A stretch of DNA of 15,721 nt from Alphaproteobacteria bacterium. GTDB lineage: Bacteria > Pseudomonadota > Alphaproteobacteria > Puniceispirillales > Puniceispirillaceae. The DNA lies in NCBI GenBank assembly GCA_011522945.1, contig WTHY01000036.1, forward strand, positions 1-15,721, given 5' to 3'. Both the position numbers and the translations under genes were made by a program. The notes beneath the pieces were generated by a model. It had not been told where the DNA came from. It saw nothing but the letters and a program-made list of their open reading frames with translations, and ran no database searches. Positions 7,583 through 15,484 of this stretch are shown here, in pieces (within the stretch, counting starts at the first letter, position 1; each line of letters starts with the position of its first letter).

Positions 7583-8932
7583 TTAAATTTCTGCACCAGC
7601 CTTAAATTCACGCCAGCGGAGCACAAGATTAGCCCCAATGGTAGATAGAGGGCGCGGCGGTAATAATTGCGGCTGCTCATAAGACAGTAAATCATCAACA
7701 ATAGGCGAGTTTGCACGCGTTGCCAAATCAATAGCTGCAATCCCTGCCAGCGTGCCCTTAGCGGTACCAAGGCCATTTTGACAACAAGCAGAATACCAAT
7801 TCTCCTCAACCTCTCCAAATGCCGGTACAGAATTACGTGATAAACAAAGCCGTCCCGACCAACGATAAGCCATCTTCACATCATCTAACATCGGGAAACG
7901 AGCGCGAAAAGATGCGTCATGGTTGCGCCCAAATGCAGCAATACGTTTGTTTGAGACTTCCATAGAGGGATCAAACGTCCAGCGATTGCGGATCACAATC
8001 CGGTTCCCGCCAATGCCATCATGGCGCCTGACAGTCGAGCCCATGGGGTCAGATGGTGTTATGCCCCAGGATTTTGCGCCACCCAGGCGTTCCTGCTGTT
8101 CGCTGGTTAGCGCCTCCGTCATCGACGCATAGGTGAAAACGTGCATTAGCCTCTGCTTGAAAAAACCAAAGCTCTCAGCATGTCCATTGACTGCCATAAT
8201 AACAGTCTTTGCGGTTATCTTTGCCTTTGGGGTTGTCACAACCCAACTTCCACCCTGCCGTTCAAAGGCAATAGCCGGACTATTTTCAAAGATTTGTGGT
8301 GGCTTCGCTTCTTTTGTGGTTAAACCCTCGGCCAGTTGCCGGATATAAAGTGCAGGCTGCAACATGACTGCACCAGGCATAAACAGACCAGAGCTATAAA
8401 ATTCAGACCCTGTTATCTCCTGCATCTGAGCGGCTGATAAATGGGTATATGCTTCTCCCAAATTTGCTAAATGTGCAGCATACGCCTCATTATGGTGCTT
8501 GCCATGCGCATTCACAGCGCCATTGATCCGCCCAACTAGCCGAACCGCTTCCTCAGGCATGCCATAGGCTTCTGCATTTGCTTTGGCAAATTCTTGTGCG
8601 TGTCTGTTTAGGGCAATCTGCTTTTTGTCGCTATCCAATGCAGCCGCATAGCCGCCCGAGCCTAGCTCGTGCGGTAAGTCAATCATAAACCCTGAATTTC
8701 GCCCCGCCGGGCCGTCAGCGATGCGTGTCGCATCCAGTATCGTCACAGTATCACCGCCCCGCAATTCGGTCAGACGTTTCGCTGCAGATAAGCCTGCAAA
8801 CCCAGCCCCGATAATCAACCAGTCCGTTGTAAAATCACCCTCGGCTTCAGGATATTGTGCAGCAGGTCCTAGAATCGCACTCCAGGCTGCAGGACCTGGG
8901 TCGCGCGGTAGCTTTTTAACAATTTGCTGCAT
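7583..8932 (-). CDS. FAD-dependent oxidoreductase, DAO family (PuuB-like)
   Basis: A 449-residue flavoprotein of the glycine/D-amino-acid oxidase fold. An N-terminal extension of about 35 residues precedes the dinucleotide-binding motif WLIIGAGFAGLSAA (38-51, GxGxxG at 42-47), which ends in an acidic D67 in TILDATRI. GPAGRNSGFM (74-83) resembles the GRNGG motif of gamma-glutamylputrescine oxidase PuuB. NGLGTAKGTLAG near 386-397 is the C-terminal FAD-contact loop. It should oxidise an amine or amino acid to an imine or aldehyde, reducing oxygen or a quinone. A PuuC-like aldehyde dehydrogenase lies 20 bases upstream and could take the product. AAGG about eight bases before the ATG supports the start. 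The substrate is not known; D-hydroxyproline-like and N-methyl amine substrates are also possible. Confidence 0.88.
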   Translation of the reverse strand: MQQIVKKLPRDPGPAAWSAILGPAAQYPEAEGDFTTDWLIIGAGFAGLSAAKRLTELRGGDTVTILDATRIADGPAGRNSGFMIDLPHELGSGGYAAALDSDKKQIALNRHAQEFAKANAEAYGMPEEAVRLVGRINGAVNAHGKHHNEAYAAHLANLGEAYTHLSAAQMQEITGSEFYSSGLFMPGAVMLQPALYIRQLAEGLTTKEAKPPQIFENSPAIAFERQGGSWVVTTPKAKITAKTVIMAVNGHAESFGFFKQRLMHVFTYASMTEALTSEQQERLGGAKSWGITPSDPMGSTVRRHDGIGGNRIVIRNRWTFDPSMEVSNKRIAAFGRNHDASFRARFPMLDDVKMAYRWSGRLCLSRNSVPAFGEVEENWYSACCQNGLGTAKGTLAGIAAIDLATRANSPIVDDLLSYEQPQLLPPRPLSTIGANLVLRWREFKAGAEI

Positions 8933-8952
8933 TTTATCTGCCTTGGCCCAGA

Positions 8953-10452
8953 TTATATGTCATCAGGCGCATTATCGCTTAGGTCAATCCATAATGTTTT
9001 CAGTTCAGTAAACTGATCATGCGCTGCTAAGCCATTATCACGGCCGCCAAAGCCAGATTGCTTATAGCCGCCAAATGGAGTGGAAATATCACCCTCACCA
9101 TAGCTGTTGACTGTTACAGTACCTGCCCGAATTGCTCTGCCTGCGCGAAGCGCATGCTTGATATTCGATGTGAAAACACTAGCAGCGAGACCATAATCCG
9201 TGCGGTTGGCTATCTGCACAGCCTCGTCAAAACTCTCAACCGTAATAACAGATAAAACAGGTCCAAATACTTCCTCAACAGCTAGTGTAGATTCTGCATC
9301 TGCTACATCGTAAATCACAGGCCCAATGCCGTCATAGGATGATTTGGCAATAATATTAACATTCTCTTTTGCGGCTATGTCCAAATATGATTGCACCTTT
9401 GCGCCATGTTCAGCATCAATAAGCACACCAAGCCTATTTGCCGGGTCAAGCGGATTGCCCTGTCGCCACTCTTTGACATGTTGTGCCAGCTTTTCCATCA
9501 AACGTGGCTTAATAGTCTTTTGTACAATCAGGCGTGAAATAGCTGAACAATTCTGACCAAGGTTCCAAAATGCGCCATTGGCAATATGGGCAGCAACAGC
9601 CTCAAGATTTTCGGCATCATCCATAACTATTGCTGGGTTTTTGCCGCCACATTCCAATGTGATTTTCTTCATATTAGACGCTGCTGAATAGCCAAGGAAC
9701 CTCTTGCCTGTTTCTGTTGATCCTGTGAAGGAAATCATATCAATATCCGCATGCAGGCCAAGCGCCTGACCTGTAGTTGGGCCATCACCTACCAAAACTT
9801 GAAGCACGCCACGCGGCACGCCAGCCTCTGCGGCAAGCTGGGCAACATATAAGGCACTTAGCGGTGTCTGTTCCGCAGGTTTAATGATAAGGCTATTGCC
9901 TGCTGCTAAAGCTGGCCCAAGCTTCCAAGCAAGCATCAGCAGCGGGAAATTCCATGGCAAAACACATCCGACAACACCAACAGGCTCACGTATAATAGCT
10001 GCTAGCGCATCACTACCCGACGGTGCAACATCATCATAAATTTTGTCTATAGCTTCGGCATGCCAAATGATTGTGTGTATAGCTTCTGGCAGATCGATTT
10101 CTGCGCAATCAGCAATTGGTTTACCACTGTCCAGAGCTTCTATAACAGCTAGCTGATGGTGGTTACGCTTTAGTAATTTTGCAAATTTAATGAGAATTTC
10201 TTTTCGTGCAGATGGATGCATCTGAGACCAGACACCCTGGTCAAAGGCCTCCCTAGCTTTCGATACCGCTAAATCAACATCAGCTGTATCTGCCATTGCT
10301 ATTTTGGCCAGCACCGCGCCTGTCGCCGGATTTGATGTAACAAGCTCTGGTCCGCTAGCCTCATGAAAACTGCCGTCAATATGACAGGCAGATGGGAATT
10401 TCAGGTCCTCTGCCAGCGCAACATAGTCATCTTTGGTTAAAAGTTCAGACAT
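8953..10452 (-). CDS. NAD(P)-dependent aldehyde dehydrogenase (PuuC-like)
   Basis: A 499-residue member of the aldehyde dehydrogenase superfamily that oxidises an aldehyde to an acid. The fold is complete: PWNFP (166-170) with N168, K191 in IIKPAEQTP, FTGSTETGK (242-250), catalytic general base E267 in LECGGK, catalytic nucleophile C302 in GQNCSA, and EEVFGPV (393-399). Stretches such as WHAEAIDKIYDDVAP, the PFGGYKQSGFGGRDN region and FTELKTLWIDL match my recollection of E. coli PuuC, which acts on gamma-glutamyl-aminobutyraldehyde, more than betaine-aldehyde dehydrogenase. A GAAGGA ribosome site about nine bases before the ATG supports the start. It is followed closely by the PuuB-like gene and preceded, 68 bases away, by the DapA-family gene. 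Betaine aldehyde or 2-oxoglutarate semialdehyde remain possible substrates. Confidence 0.93.
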   Translation of the reverse strand: MSELLTKDDYVALAEDLKFPSACHIDGSFHEASGPELVTSNPATGAVLAKIAMADTADVDLAVSKAREAFDQGVWSQMHPSARKEILIKFAKLLKRNHHQLAVIEALDSGKPIADCAEIDLPEAIHTIIWHAEAIDKIYDDVAPSGSDALAAIIREPVGVVGCVLPWNFPLLMLAWKLGPALAAGNSLIIKPAEQTPLSALYVAQLAAEAGVPRGVLQVLVGDGPTTGQALGLHADIDMISFTGSTETGKRFLGYSAASNMKKITLECGGKNPAIVMDDAENLEAVAAHIANGAFWNLGQNCSAISRLIVQKTIKPRLMEKLAQHVKEWRQGNPLDPANRLGVLIDAEHGAKVQSYLDIAAKENVNIIAKSSYDGIGPVIYDVADAESTLAVEEVFGPVLSVITVESFDEAVQIANRTDYGLAASVFTSNIKHALRAGRAIRAGTVTVNSYGEGDISTPFGGYKQSGFGGRDNGLAAHDQFTELKTLWIDLSDNAPDDI

Positions 10453-10520
10453 AGACTGTTTCCTTCACATTCATCGTGCCGATATTGATTTTTCTCAAAA
10501 GCCTGGCCGGCCTGAAATCG

Positions 10521-11429
10521 TTAAACATCCTCCGCCAAAATGCGGTCAATTGTGTTGTTCATGCGGTCGATCACCTGATCAAGAGTCCGCTTTTCATCCT
10601 TATTGAGCGGCTTTAAAGGCAGACGCGGCACACCAGCTGGCAAGCCAGCGCGTGAAACCCCGTATTTCACCGATTGAATGAATTTCCCACCCTGCTCTAG
10701 CACCTGCATCAAAGGTAACATAGCTGTCATAATGCGCCTGCCCTTGGTGAAATTTCCTTCAACAACACAAGCTTGCCATAAGGCTATATGCGCCTTTGCT
10801 GCAAAATTTGACGCCGCACAAACCCAAGAGCGTGCACCCCATGCAAAAAACTCAAGAGCCTGATCATCCATGCCACAAGAAAGGCTTATATGTGGGTAGC
10901 GCCGCGCCAGCATATGCACCCGGTTAATATCGCCTGAGCTTTCCTTAATGGCTTTAAAATTGGCAGATTGACCAACACGATCTAGAAATTCTTCATCCAT
11001 TTCCGCAGCCATACGGCCGGGGTAATTATAGAGCATTACAGGCAAATCAACAGCACGTTCGACACTCAGCGCATGCAGCGCATTTTCGCGCCCCGTTGGC
11101 ACAGAATAGGGTGGCGTTGCCACAAGAATGGCCTCAACACCAGCTGATTTTGCAGCTTTTGCAAGATAGATGGAATCTTCTGTACGCATGGCGCCAGTAC
11201 CACCAATTGCTGGAACACGGCCATTGATAATCTCAACACCAAGATTGAGCATACGCACACGCTCTTCCATTGATTGCGCATAATACTCACCGGTTGTGCC
11301 AGCAATGATAATACCGTGGACACCTTCTGCGATTAGGTGCTCAATCACTGCGGCAAACCCATCCTCATCAATGGTAAAATCATCAAAATGTGGCGTTATT
11401 ACCGGCGTGTAAATTCCGTAAAATTCCAT
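10521..11429 (-). CDS. DapA/N-acetylneuraminate lyase-family protein (class I aldolase or dehydratase)
   Basis: A 302-residue TIM-barrel protein of the dihydrodipicolinate synthase/NAL superfamily. The pyruvate-binding GTTGE motif (44-48) is intact, YNYPGR (134-139) supplies the active-site Tyr, and K162 in KAIKESSGD is the Schiff-base lysine, so it should be catalytically active. The operon setting with oxidase and aldehyde dehydrogenase genes argues for a catabolic aldolase, dehydratase or deaminase rather than lysine biosynthesis. In the known trans-4-hydroxyproline pathway, a DapA-family deaminase, an FAD dehydrogenase and an aldehyde dehydrogenase occur together, but no proline racemase-like epimerase is seen here. 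Sugar-acid aldolases or dehydratases are the other main option. The ATG is 28 bases past the regulator stop, with AAAGG nine bases ahead. Confidence 0.9.
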   Translation of the reverse strand: MEFYGIYTPVITPHFDDFTIDEDGFAAVIEHLIAEGVHGIIIAGTTGEYYAQSMEERVRMLNLGVEIINGRVPAIGGTGAMRTEDSIYLAKAAKSAGVEAILVATPPYSVPTGRENALHALSVERAVDLPVMLYNYPGRMAAEMDEEFLDRVGQSANFKAIKESSGDINRVHMLARRYPHISLSCGMDDQALEFFAWGARSWVCAASNFAAKAHIALWQACVVEGNFTKGRRIMTAMLPLMQVLEQGGKFIQSVKYGVSRAGLPAGVPRLPLKPLNKDEKRTLDQVIDRMNNTIDRILAEDV

Positions 11430-11457
11430 AAATTTTTGCCTTTATCATCCTAAGCCG

Positions 11458-12153
11458 CTAACCGGCCATCTCAATATCTAATGCTAATGGATTTGGATGA
11501 ATAAATTCATCCATTTTCGCACGGGATAATTCCCAATGTGCCATTGTTAACTCTACTGCTGCCTCTTCATCATGGCTCGCAAAAATATCAATAAACTGAT
11601 CATGATGATCACATGCCTCTTGAATATCTTGCGTGATGCCCTCAGGACCAGACCGCCAGAAGGTTTGACCAATCCGAGCATGCTCCATCAGTAATCTTTG
11701 TAGACTTGGCATTAGATAGGAATTATCTGCCATCTCACCAATCTGGTAATGAAACTGATCATTTAACACGACCATCTGTTCAACAGATTGTGCCTCAACA
11801 GCCTGTTTGAACCGCTTTTGTGTGGCGGCAAGAACATCAATCTGACTTTTTGTAGCAAGTTGCGCAGCAAGCCGTGATGTAGCCGCATAAATCATAGGCG
11901 CTGTTAAGAAGAAATTCCGCAAGCTAACCGCATCCATAGGCGCCACAACAGCACCCCTATTTTTATAGATACGCACATACCCATCGCCAGCCAGTTGCCG
12001 CAATATATCTCTTAAGGGTGTGCGTGATATCTTAAAAAGACTAGTGAGACGCGCTTCATCAAGTGGTGCACCAGGTGCTAATTCGAGCATCATAATCTGA
12101 TGCTTTAATATATTGAGGATATCCTCTTTGGTACGGGTCATATGCCTAGCCAT
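11458..12153 (-). CDS. GntR-family transcriptional regulator, FadR/FCD subfamily
   Basis: A 231-residue repressor-type regulator. The winged helix-turn-helix is at about residues 8-72, with LDEARLTSLFKISRTPLRDI (31-50) as the DNA-reading part. The C-terminal all-helical FCD domain (about 80-215) carries a metal-site pattern of D132 and H136 in NDQFHYQ, H183/H184 in CDHHDQ, and H206 in MAHWELS. Such domains bind small organic acids. It is the first gene of the minus-strand run and probably controls that run, itself and perhaps the divergent MttB-family gene. A second ATG four codons in (12139-12141) has a slightly better AGG-type ribosome site, so the start could be 12 bases shorter. The ligand is unknown. 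Confidence 0.92.
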   Translation of the reverse strand: MARHMTRTKEDILNILKHQIMMLELAPGAPLDEARLTSLFKISRTPLRDILRQLAGDGYVRIYKNRGAVVAPMDAVSLRNFFLTAPMIYAATSRLAAQLATKSQIDVLAATQKRFKQAVEAQSVEQMVVLNDQFHYQIGEMADNSYLMPSLQRLLMEHARIGQTFWRSGPEGITQDIQEACDHHDQFIDIFASHDEEAAVELTMAHWELSRAKMDEFIHPNPLALDIEMAG

Positions 12154-12297
12154 TTTCTATGAAAACAAACGCAAATTACGCTTGCAAATTTTATAACACT
12201 AAATGATGATGCGGATGTATACAATATGTATTTTAGTGAAACCATCCTGGCTTTGTGGAGTCAGACTATCACTGTAAATGGCAAATGAGGGCATGAA
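12154..12297. promoter_or_regulatory. Divergent promoter region with candidate GntR/FCD operator
   Basis: This 144-base AT-rich gap separates the GntR-led operon from the MttB-family gene, so both promoters must lie here or nearby. It contains the perfect palindrome TGTATACA at 12216-12223, within ATGTATACAAT. That is one mismatch from the TTGTATACAA-type sites I recall for several FCD-subfamily GntR regulators. A second motif, TTGCAAATTTTATAAC, lies near 12182-12197 and holds a TATAA-like element, but I could not place a convincing -35/-10 pair on either strand. A site here could couple both transcripts to one regulator. Confidence 0.5.
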
Positions 12298-13854
12298 ATG
12301 AGTGTGGACCTGCAAGAAGCGCCAGCGCGTCGTGGCGGTAGAGGTGAGCGACGCGCACTTCGCACCAAACCAAATCATGAGATGCTGCCACATCTGACTG
12401 GCACGCTGCCCTTAACATCGCCAATGTCACAAGATCAGATAGAGCAAATCGACAAGGCATCTCTTGATATTTTAGAAGATGTCGGCGTTGTCTTTCGTGA
12501 TGACATAGCACTTGATGATTGGCGGCGCATTGGAGCAGATGTGCGCGGCGAAACTGTGCATCTAGACCGCGCTTTGGTAAAAGAGCTTATTTCCACGATT
12601 CCATCTGACATCACTTTACATGCCCGCAATCCACAGAAATCTGTGTCTCTAGGCGGCAGAAACTCAATCTTTGTACCTATGACAGGTGCACCATATCTGC
12701 GTGATTTAGATGATGTGCGTCGCGCGCCAACGTTAGATGACCTAGCAACGTTCCATAAATTGTCTCACATGCTGCCAGCCTTGCACTCCTCTGCGCACCA
12801 TATTGTAGAGCCGATGGACCACCCTGTGTCACACAGGCATTTGCGCATCACCTATTCTTCTATGATTCACTCTGACAAGACTTTCATGGGCATGACAACC
12901 TCAGGTAAAAATGCTGAGGATGTTCTTGATATGTGTGCCATTTTATTTGGTGAAGATTTCCTTGAAACGCATCCGGTGGTTGTTGGCAATTGCAATGGAA
13001 ATTCACCACTTGTATGGGATGAAACCATGTTAAGCGCCATGCGTGCCTTTAATAGACGCAATCAGCCTGTATTATGCTCACCCTTTGTTCTGGGTGGCGC
13101 TAATACACCGGCATCAACCGTGCCAACCGTGGCACAGTTAAATGCAGAAGCGCTCTCAGCACTTGCTTATACACAGGTCATACGCAAAGGCTGCCCGGCC
13201 ATTTATGGCCATTATTTATCTACTGTGTCTATGCAATCAGGCGCGCCAATGGCAGGCACACCTGAGATTAGCTTGATGAATTTCATGATAGGCCAGATGG
13301 CCCGCCATTATAACATACCATGGCGGACATCAAATACGCTTGGCGGTGCAAAGACATTAGATGCGCAGTCTGGGTATGAATCTGCAACCACATTGATGGC
13401 AGTTTTGCTATCTGGTGCCAATTATATCTGGCATTCAGCTGGTTGGAATGAGGCTGGCATGCATTGTTCTATAGCCAAATTCATTGTTGATGCAGAACAA
13501 TGCGCTATGGGCTACAGAATGGCAGAAGGCTTGCGCTGGGATGATTTTGATGAAGCGCTAGCAGCTGTGCGGGATGTTGGTCCTGGTGGTCATTATCTTG
13601 GCCATCCGCACACGCAGGAGAATTTTGAGCAAGCCTTTTTTATGCCGCGCCTCTTCGACAATAATTCCTATGAGCAATGGGCAGCAGAGGGTGAGCAGGA
13701 TATAACCTCACGGGCATTGCAGACAGCACGAAATATGCTAGATTCCTACGAACAGCCTGCGCTGGACCCCGGTATTAATGAGGCCCTACTTGCCTATATC
13801 GCCAAGCGAGAGGAACAAATACCGACCATGGATGCGCTAAATCAGGATGCCTAA
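12298..13854 (+). CDS. MttB-superfamily (trimethylamine methyltransferase family) protein, non-pyrrolysine
   Basis: A 518-residue protein of the trimethylamine:corrinoid methyltransferase family, a TIM barrel that passes a methyl group from an amine to a corrinoid protein. The frame has no internal stop, so it lacks the UAG-encoded pyrrolysine of archaeal MttB and belongs to the non-Pyl group, one of which (MtgB) uses glycine betaine. An Arg/Gly-rich N-terminal tail (RRGGRGERR, 12-20) precedes the barrel. The family look comes from segments such as SLDILEDVGVVF (53-64), the Gly-rich GNCNGNSP and FVLGGANTPAS stretches, and the NTLGGAKTLDAQSG region. GAGG seven bases before the ATG supports the start. 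No gene for the corrinoid partner (MttC type) or a reactivase is in the window. Betaine or another methylated amine is a reasonable guess for the substrate. Confidence 0.9.
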   Translation: MSVDLQEAPARRGGRGERRALRTKPNHEMLPHLTGTLPLTSPMSQDQIEQIDKASLDILEDVGVVFRDDIALDDWRRIGADVRGETVHLDRALVKELISTIPSDITLHARNPQKSVSLGGRNSIFVPMTGAPYLRDLDDVRRAPTLDDLATFHKLSHMLPALHSSAHHIVEPMDHPVSHRHLRITYSSMIHSDKTFMGMTTSGKNAEDVLDMCAILFGEDFLETHPVVVGNCNGNSPLVWDETMLSAMRAFNRRNQPVLCSPFVLGGANTPASTVPTVAQLNAEALSALAYTQVIRKGCPAIYGHYLSTVSMQSGAPMAGTPEISLMNFMIGQMARHYNIPWRTSNTLGGAKTLDAQSGYESATTLMAVLLSGANYIWHSAGWNEAGMHCSIAKFIVDAEQCAMGYRMAEGLRWDDFDEALAAVRDVGPGGHYLGHPHTQENFEQAFFMPRLFDNNSYEQWAAEGEQDITSRALQTARNMLDSYEQPALDPGINEALLAYIAKREEQIPTMDALNQDA

Positions 13855-13975
13855 TCTCTCTGGTTGATTGGCGCTTTCATTGGTCTCAATTTTCCGACGC
13901 TTAGCCTATCCTATGGGCCACTATCTAGACTGTTGAGCGGTGCGAGGCTCGTGATGCTATCTCAGTAAGCTACAA
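13855..13975. other. Convergent gap between MttB-family and DMT genes
   Basis: In these 121 bases between two converging genes I see only a weak GAGC...GCTC pairing (13935-13950) without a T tract. There is no convincing terminator, small gene or repeat. Confidence 0.3.
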
Positions 13976-14857
13976 TTAACGTACCTCATCAGCGCTGCTA
14001 CGTATGCGTTCACGATGTAATATATAGAGACCTGACAGAATGATAACGCTCGCACCAACCCATGTCAGCAGGTCTGGAAATTGTCCAAAGATGACATAGC
14101 CATAAAAGCTACCCCAAATGATTAGGGTGTAATGCAAAGGCGAGACAATAACGGCCATACCTACCTCAAGAGCTTTAATGACAAGAAGCTCTCCAAAAGC
14201 GGCCATAATAGACATTGTTATCAGCACTATAATCTGCGTATTCGTCTCAATAGGTTCCCAGACAAAAGGCGCAAAAATACTCAAAATTAGAAATGCTGTT
14301 ATCGCTGTATAGGTGATAGTTGTTTCTGTTTTATCAGTGCTGCCGATATAGCGAGAGATAATCTGACGCGCAGCAAAAAAACAGGCTGCTATTAAGGGTA
14401 ATAATAATCCGGGGTGAAACGTCTCAAAACCTGGTCTGATAACGATTAGCGTGCCCAGAAACCCGATCAAAGTGGCTGTCCATCTGTGGAACCCGACATG
14501 CTCCCCTAAGATAAGCGCCCCCATCATTGTCACAACCAGCGGCGCGACGAACGTTACAGATACTGCGTCTGCCAACGGCACAAAATTCAGCCCTAGAATA
14601 AATAAAGCAGCTGATGCAGCAGCACAAATGCCTCGAAGCATTTGCAGTTTTGGAAACTGTGTTTGCAATATGCTTGAGCCGCGAAGACCGAGTAACAGTA
14701 AAACACCAAGAAATAGACCGACTTGCCGCACCCATACAATCTGCATTGGCGGCATAGTCTGGGTAAGATATTTCGCCTGCGCGTCAACAGCAGAAAACAC
14801 AAACATGCCCGCCAGCATAAAAAGCGCACCTTTAAGATTATCTGCGCGGCTTGGCAT
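13976..14857 (-). CDS. EamA/DMT-family inner-membrane transporter
   Basis: A 293-residue integral membrane protein with about ten predicted transmembrane segments (roughly 9-31, 40-58, 73-92, 95-117, 125-142, 149-167, 181-199, 207-225, 235-256 and 263-281), organised as two EamA repeats. The repeat signature is clear in PLADAVSVTFVAPLVVTMMG, followed by ALILGEH and IGFLGTLIVIRPG. Relatives export amino acids, metabolites or related small molecules; the substrate cannot be read from sequence. GGGAG seven bases before the ATG (template bases 14864-14868) is a strong ribosome site and fixes the start. It is convergent with the MttB-family gene and lies 160 bases downstream of the OsmC gene on the same strand. 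An in-frame ORF of 174 codons on the opposite strand is a shadow. Confidence 0.92.
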   Translation of the reverse strand: MPSRADNLKGALFMLAGMFVFSAVDAQAKYLTQTMPPMQIVWVRQVGLFLGVLLLLGLRGSSILQTQFPKLQMLRGICAAASAALFILGLNFVPLADAVSVTFVAPLVVTMMGALILGEHVGFHRWTATLIGFLGTLIVIRPGFETFHPGLLLPLIAACFFAARQIISRYIGSTDKTETTITYTAITAFLILSIFAPFVWEPIETNTQIIVLITMSIMAAFGELLVIKALEVGMAVIVSPLHYTLIIWGSFYGYVIFGQFPDLLTWVGASVIILSGLYILHRERIRSSADEVR

Positions 14858-14974
14858 TATTTACTCCCGACTCAGCATTTCCTGGAATAGCAATCCTGCA
14901 GCTCCACAGGTAGGCTTAATAACCAGACTATATCTAGGCTACAGACACAGCTTAGACTATTCTGGCGCGAAATA

Positions 14975-15018
14975 GATAGCGCTTTGTGCAACTGTTAATA
15001 TGACGATAGCGTTTGTGC
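14975..15018. repeat. Short direct repeat at the OsmC gene 3' end
   Basis: GATAGCGCTTTGTGC (14975-14989) recurs 30 bases later as GATAGCGTTTGTGC (15005-15018), the same apart from one missing C. The right copy reaches the OsmC stop codon (15018-15020, minus strand). The rest of the 160-base gap to the DMT gene shows no clear promoter. The repeat resembles in style the duplicated xylulokinase tail, but the sequences are unrelated. Confidence 0.5.
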
Positions 15019-15464
15019 TATAAAACCACTTGCATTTCACAGCTCAGCGCATTTGCAACAAAACAATATCTATGCGCACGCTCATGCATTTTTTCTAACT
15101 CTGACTTTTCGATTTCATGCCCCGCCTCAAAGCCCATTTCAGGATGCAGCGTGATGCTCTCAACACGCATGCGGCCATCTGGCGTTTTCCCCAAACGCGC
15201 GACAGCTCTATCTTCATAACTGGTCAGCTTCCAGCCTGCTTTTGCACAGAGCGCTAGAAACGTCATCATATGACAGGAGCTAAGTGCAGCAGCCATAGCT
15301 TCTTCTGGATTTACATATCGTGCATCCCCACCCCAATCTGGTGCAGATGTCATAATCGCTTCGAGGCCACCAGAAAATTTCATCCGGTGATTAGTATTAT
15401 ACTGTCCTGCCGCAAGCGTATCCTTGCCAAGCGTCCAGTGTAATTTTGCAACATAATCAGACAT
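15018..15464 (-). CDS. OsmC-family protein (Ohr/OsmC peroxiredoxin fold)
   Basis: A 148-residue cytoplasmic protein of the OsmC superfamily, whose best-known members reduce organic hydroperoxides with a cysteine pair. C64 in ALSSCHMMTFLALCA fits the peroxidatic position on the central helix. C134 in HRYCFVANAL fits the resolving position. E54 in NPEEAMAAALSSC matches the conserved glutamate. C142 is an extra cysteine near the end. The length is normal. It resembles the YhfA/OsmC-like branch more than classical Ohr, so a peroxidase role is likely but not certain. An AGGAATAGGG stretch before the ATG can serve as ribosome site. It starts 20 bases after the stop of the acyl-CoA synthetase gene, so both are probably co-transcribed. 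Confidence 0.9.
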   Translation of the reverse strand: MSDYVAKLHWTLGKDTLAAGQYNTNHRMKFSGGLEAIMTSAPDWGGDARYVNPEEAMAAALSSCHMMTFLALCAKAGWKLTSYEDRAVARLGKTPDGRMRVESITLHPEMGFEAGHEIEKSELEKMHERAHRYCFVANALSCEMQVVL

Positions 15465-15484
15465 AAACCCTATTCCTTAAGATT

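Noticed and set aside
10453..10520. GGCCGGCC palindrome (10505-10512) between the DapA-family and aldehyde dehydrogenase genes as a terminator
   Set aside because: The palindrome has no loop and no clean stem with a T tract; the genes on either side look co-transcribed.
12298..13854. Possible pyrrolysine-containing trimethylamine methyltransferase
   Set aside because: The frame runs 518 codons without an internal TAG, so no pyrrolysine is encoded and the enzyme belongs to the non-Pyl branch.
14451..14975. 174-codon open frame on the plus strand
   Set aside because: It lies opposite the DMT transporter gene, is rich in Ser, Pro and Asn as expected for an antisense frame of a membrane protein, and has no domain I recognise.
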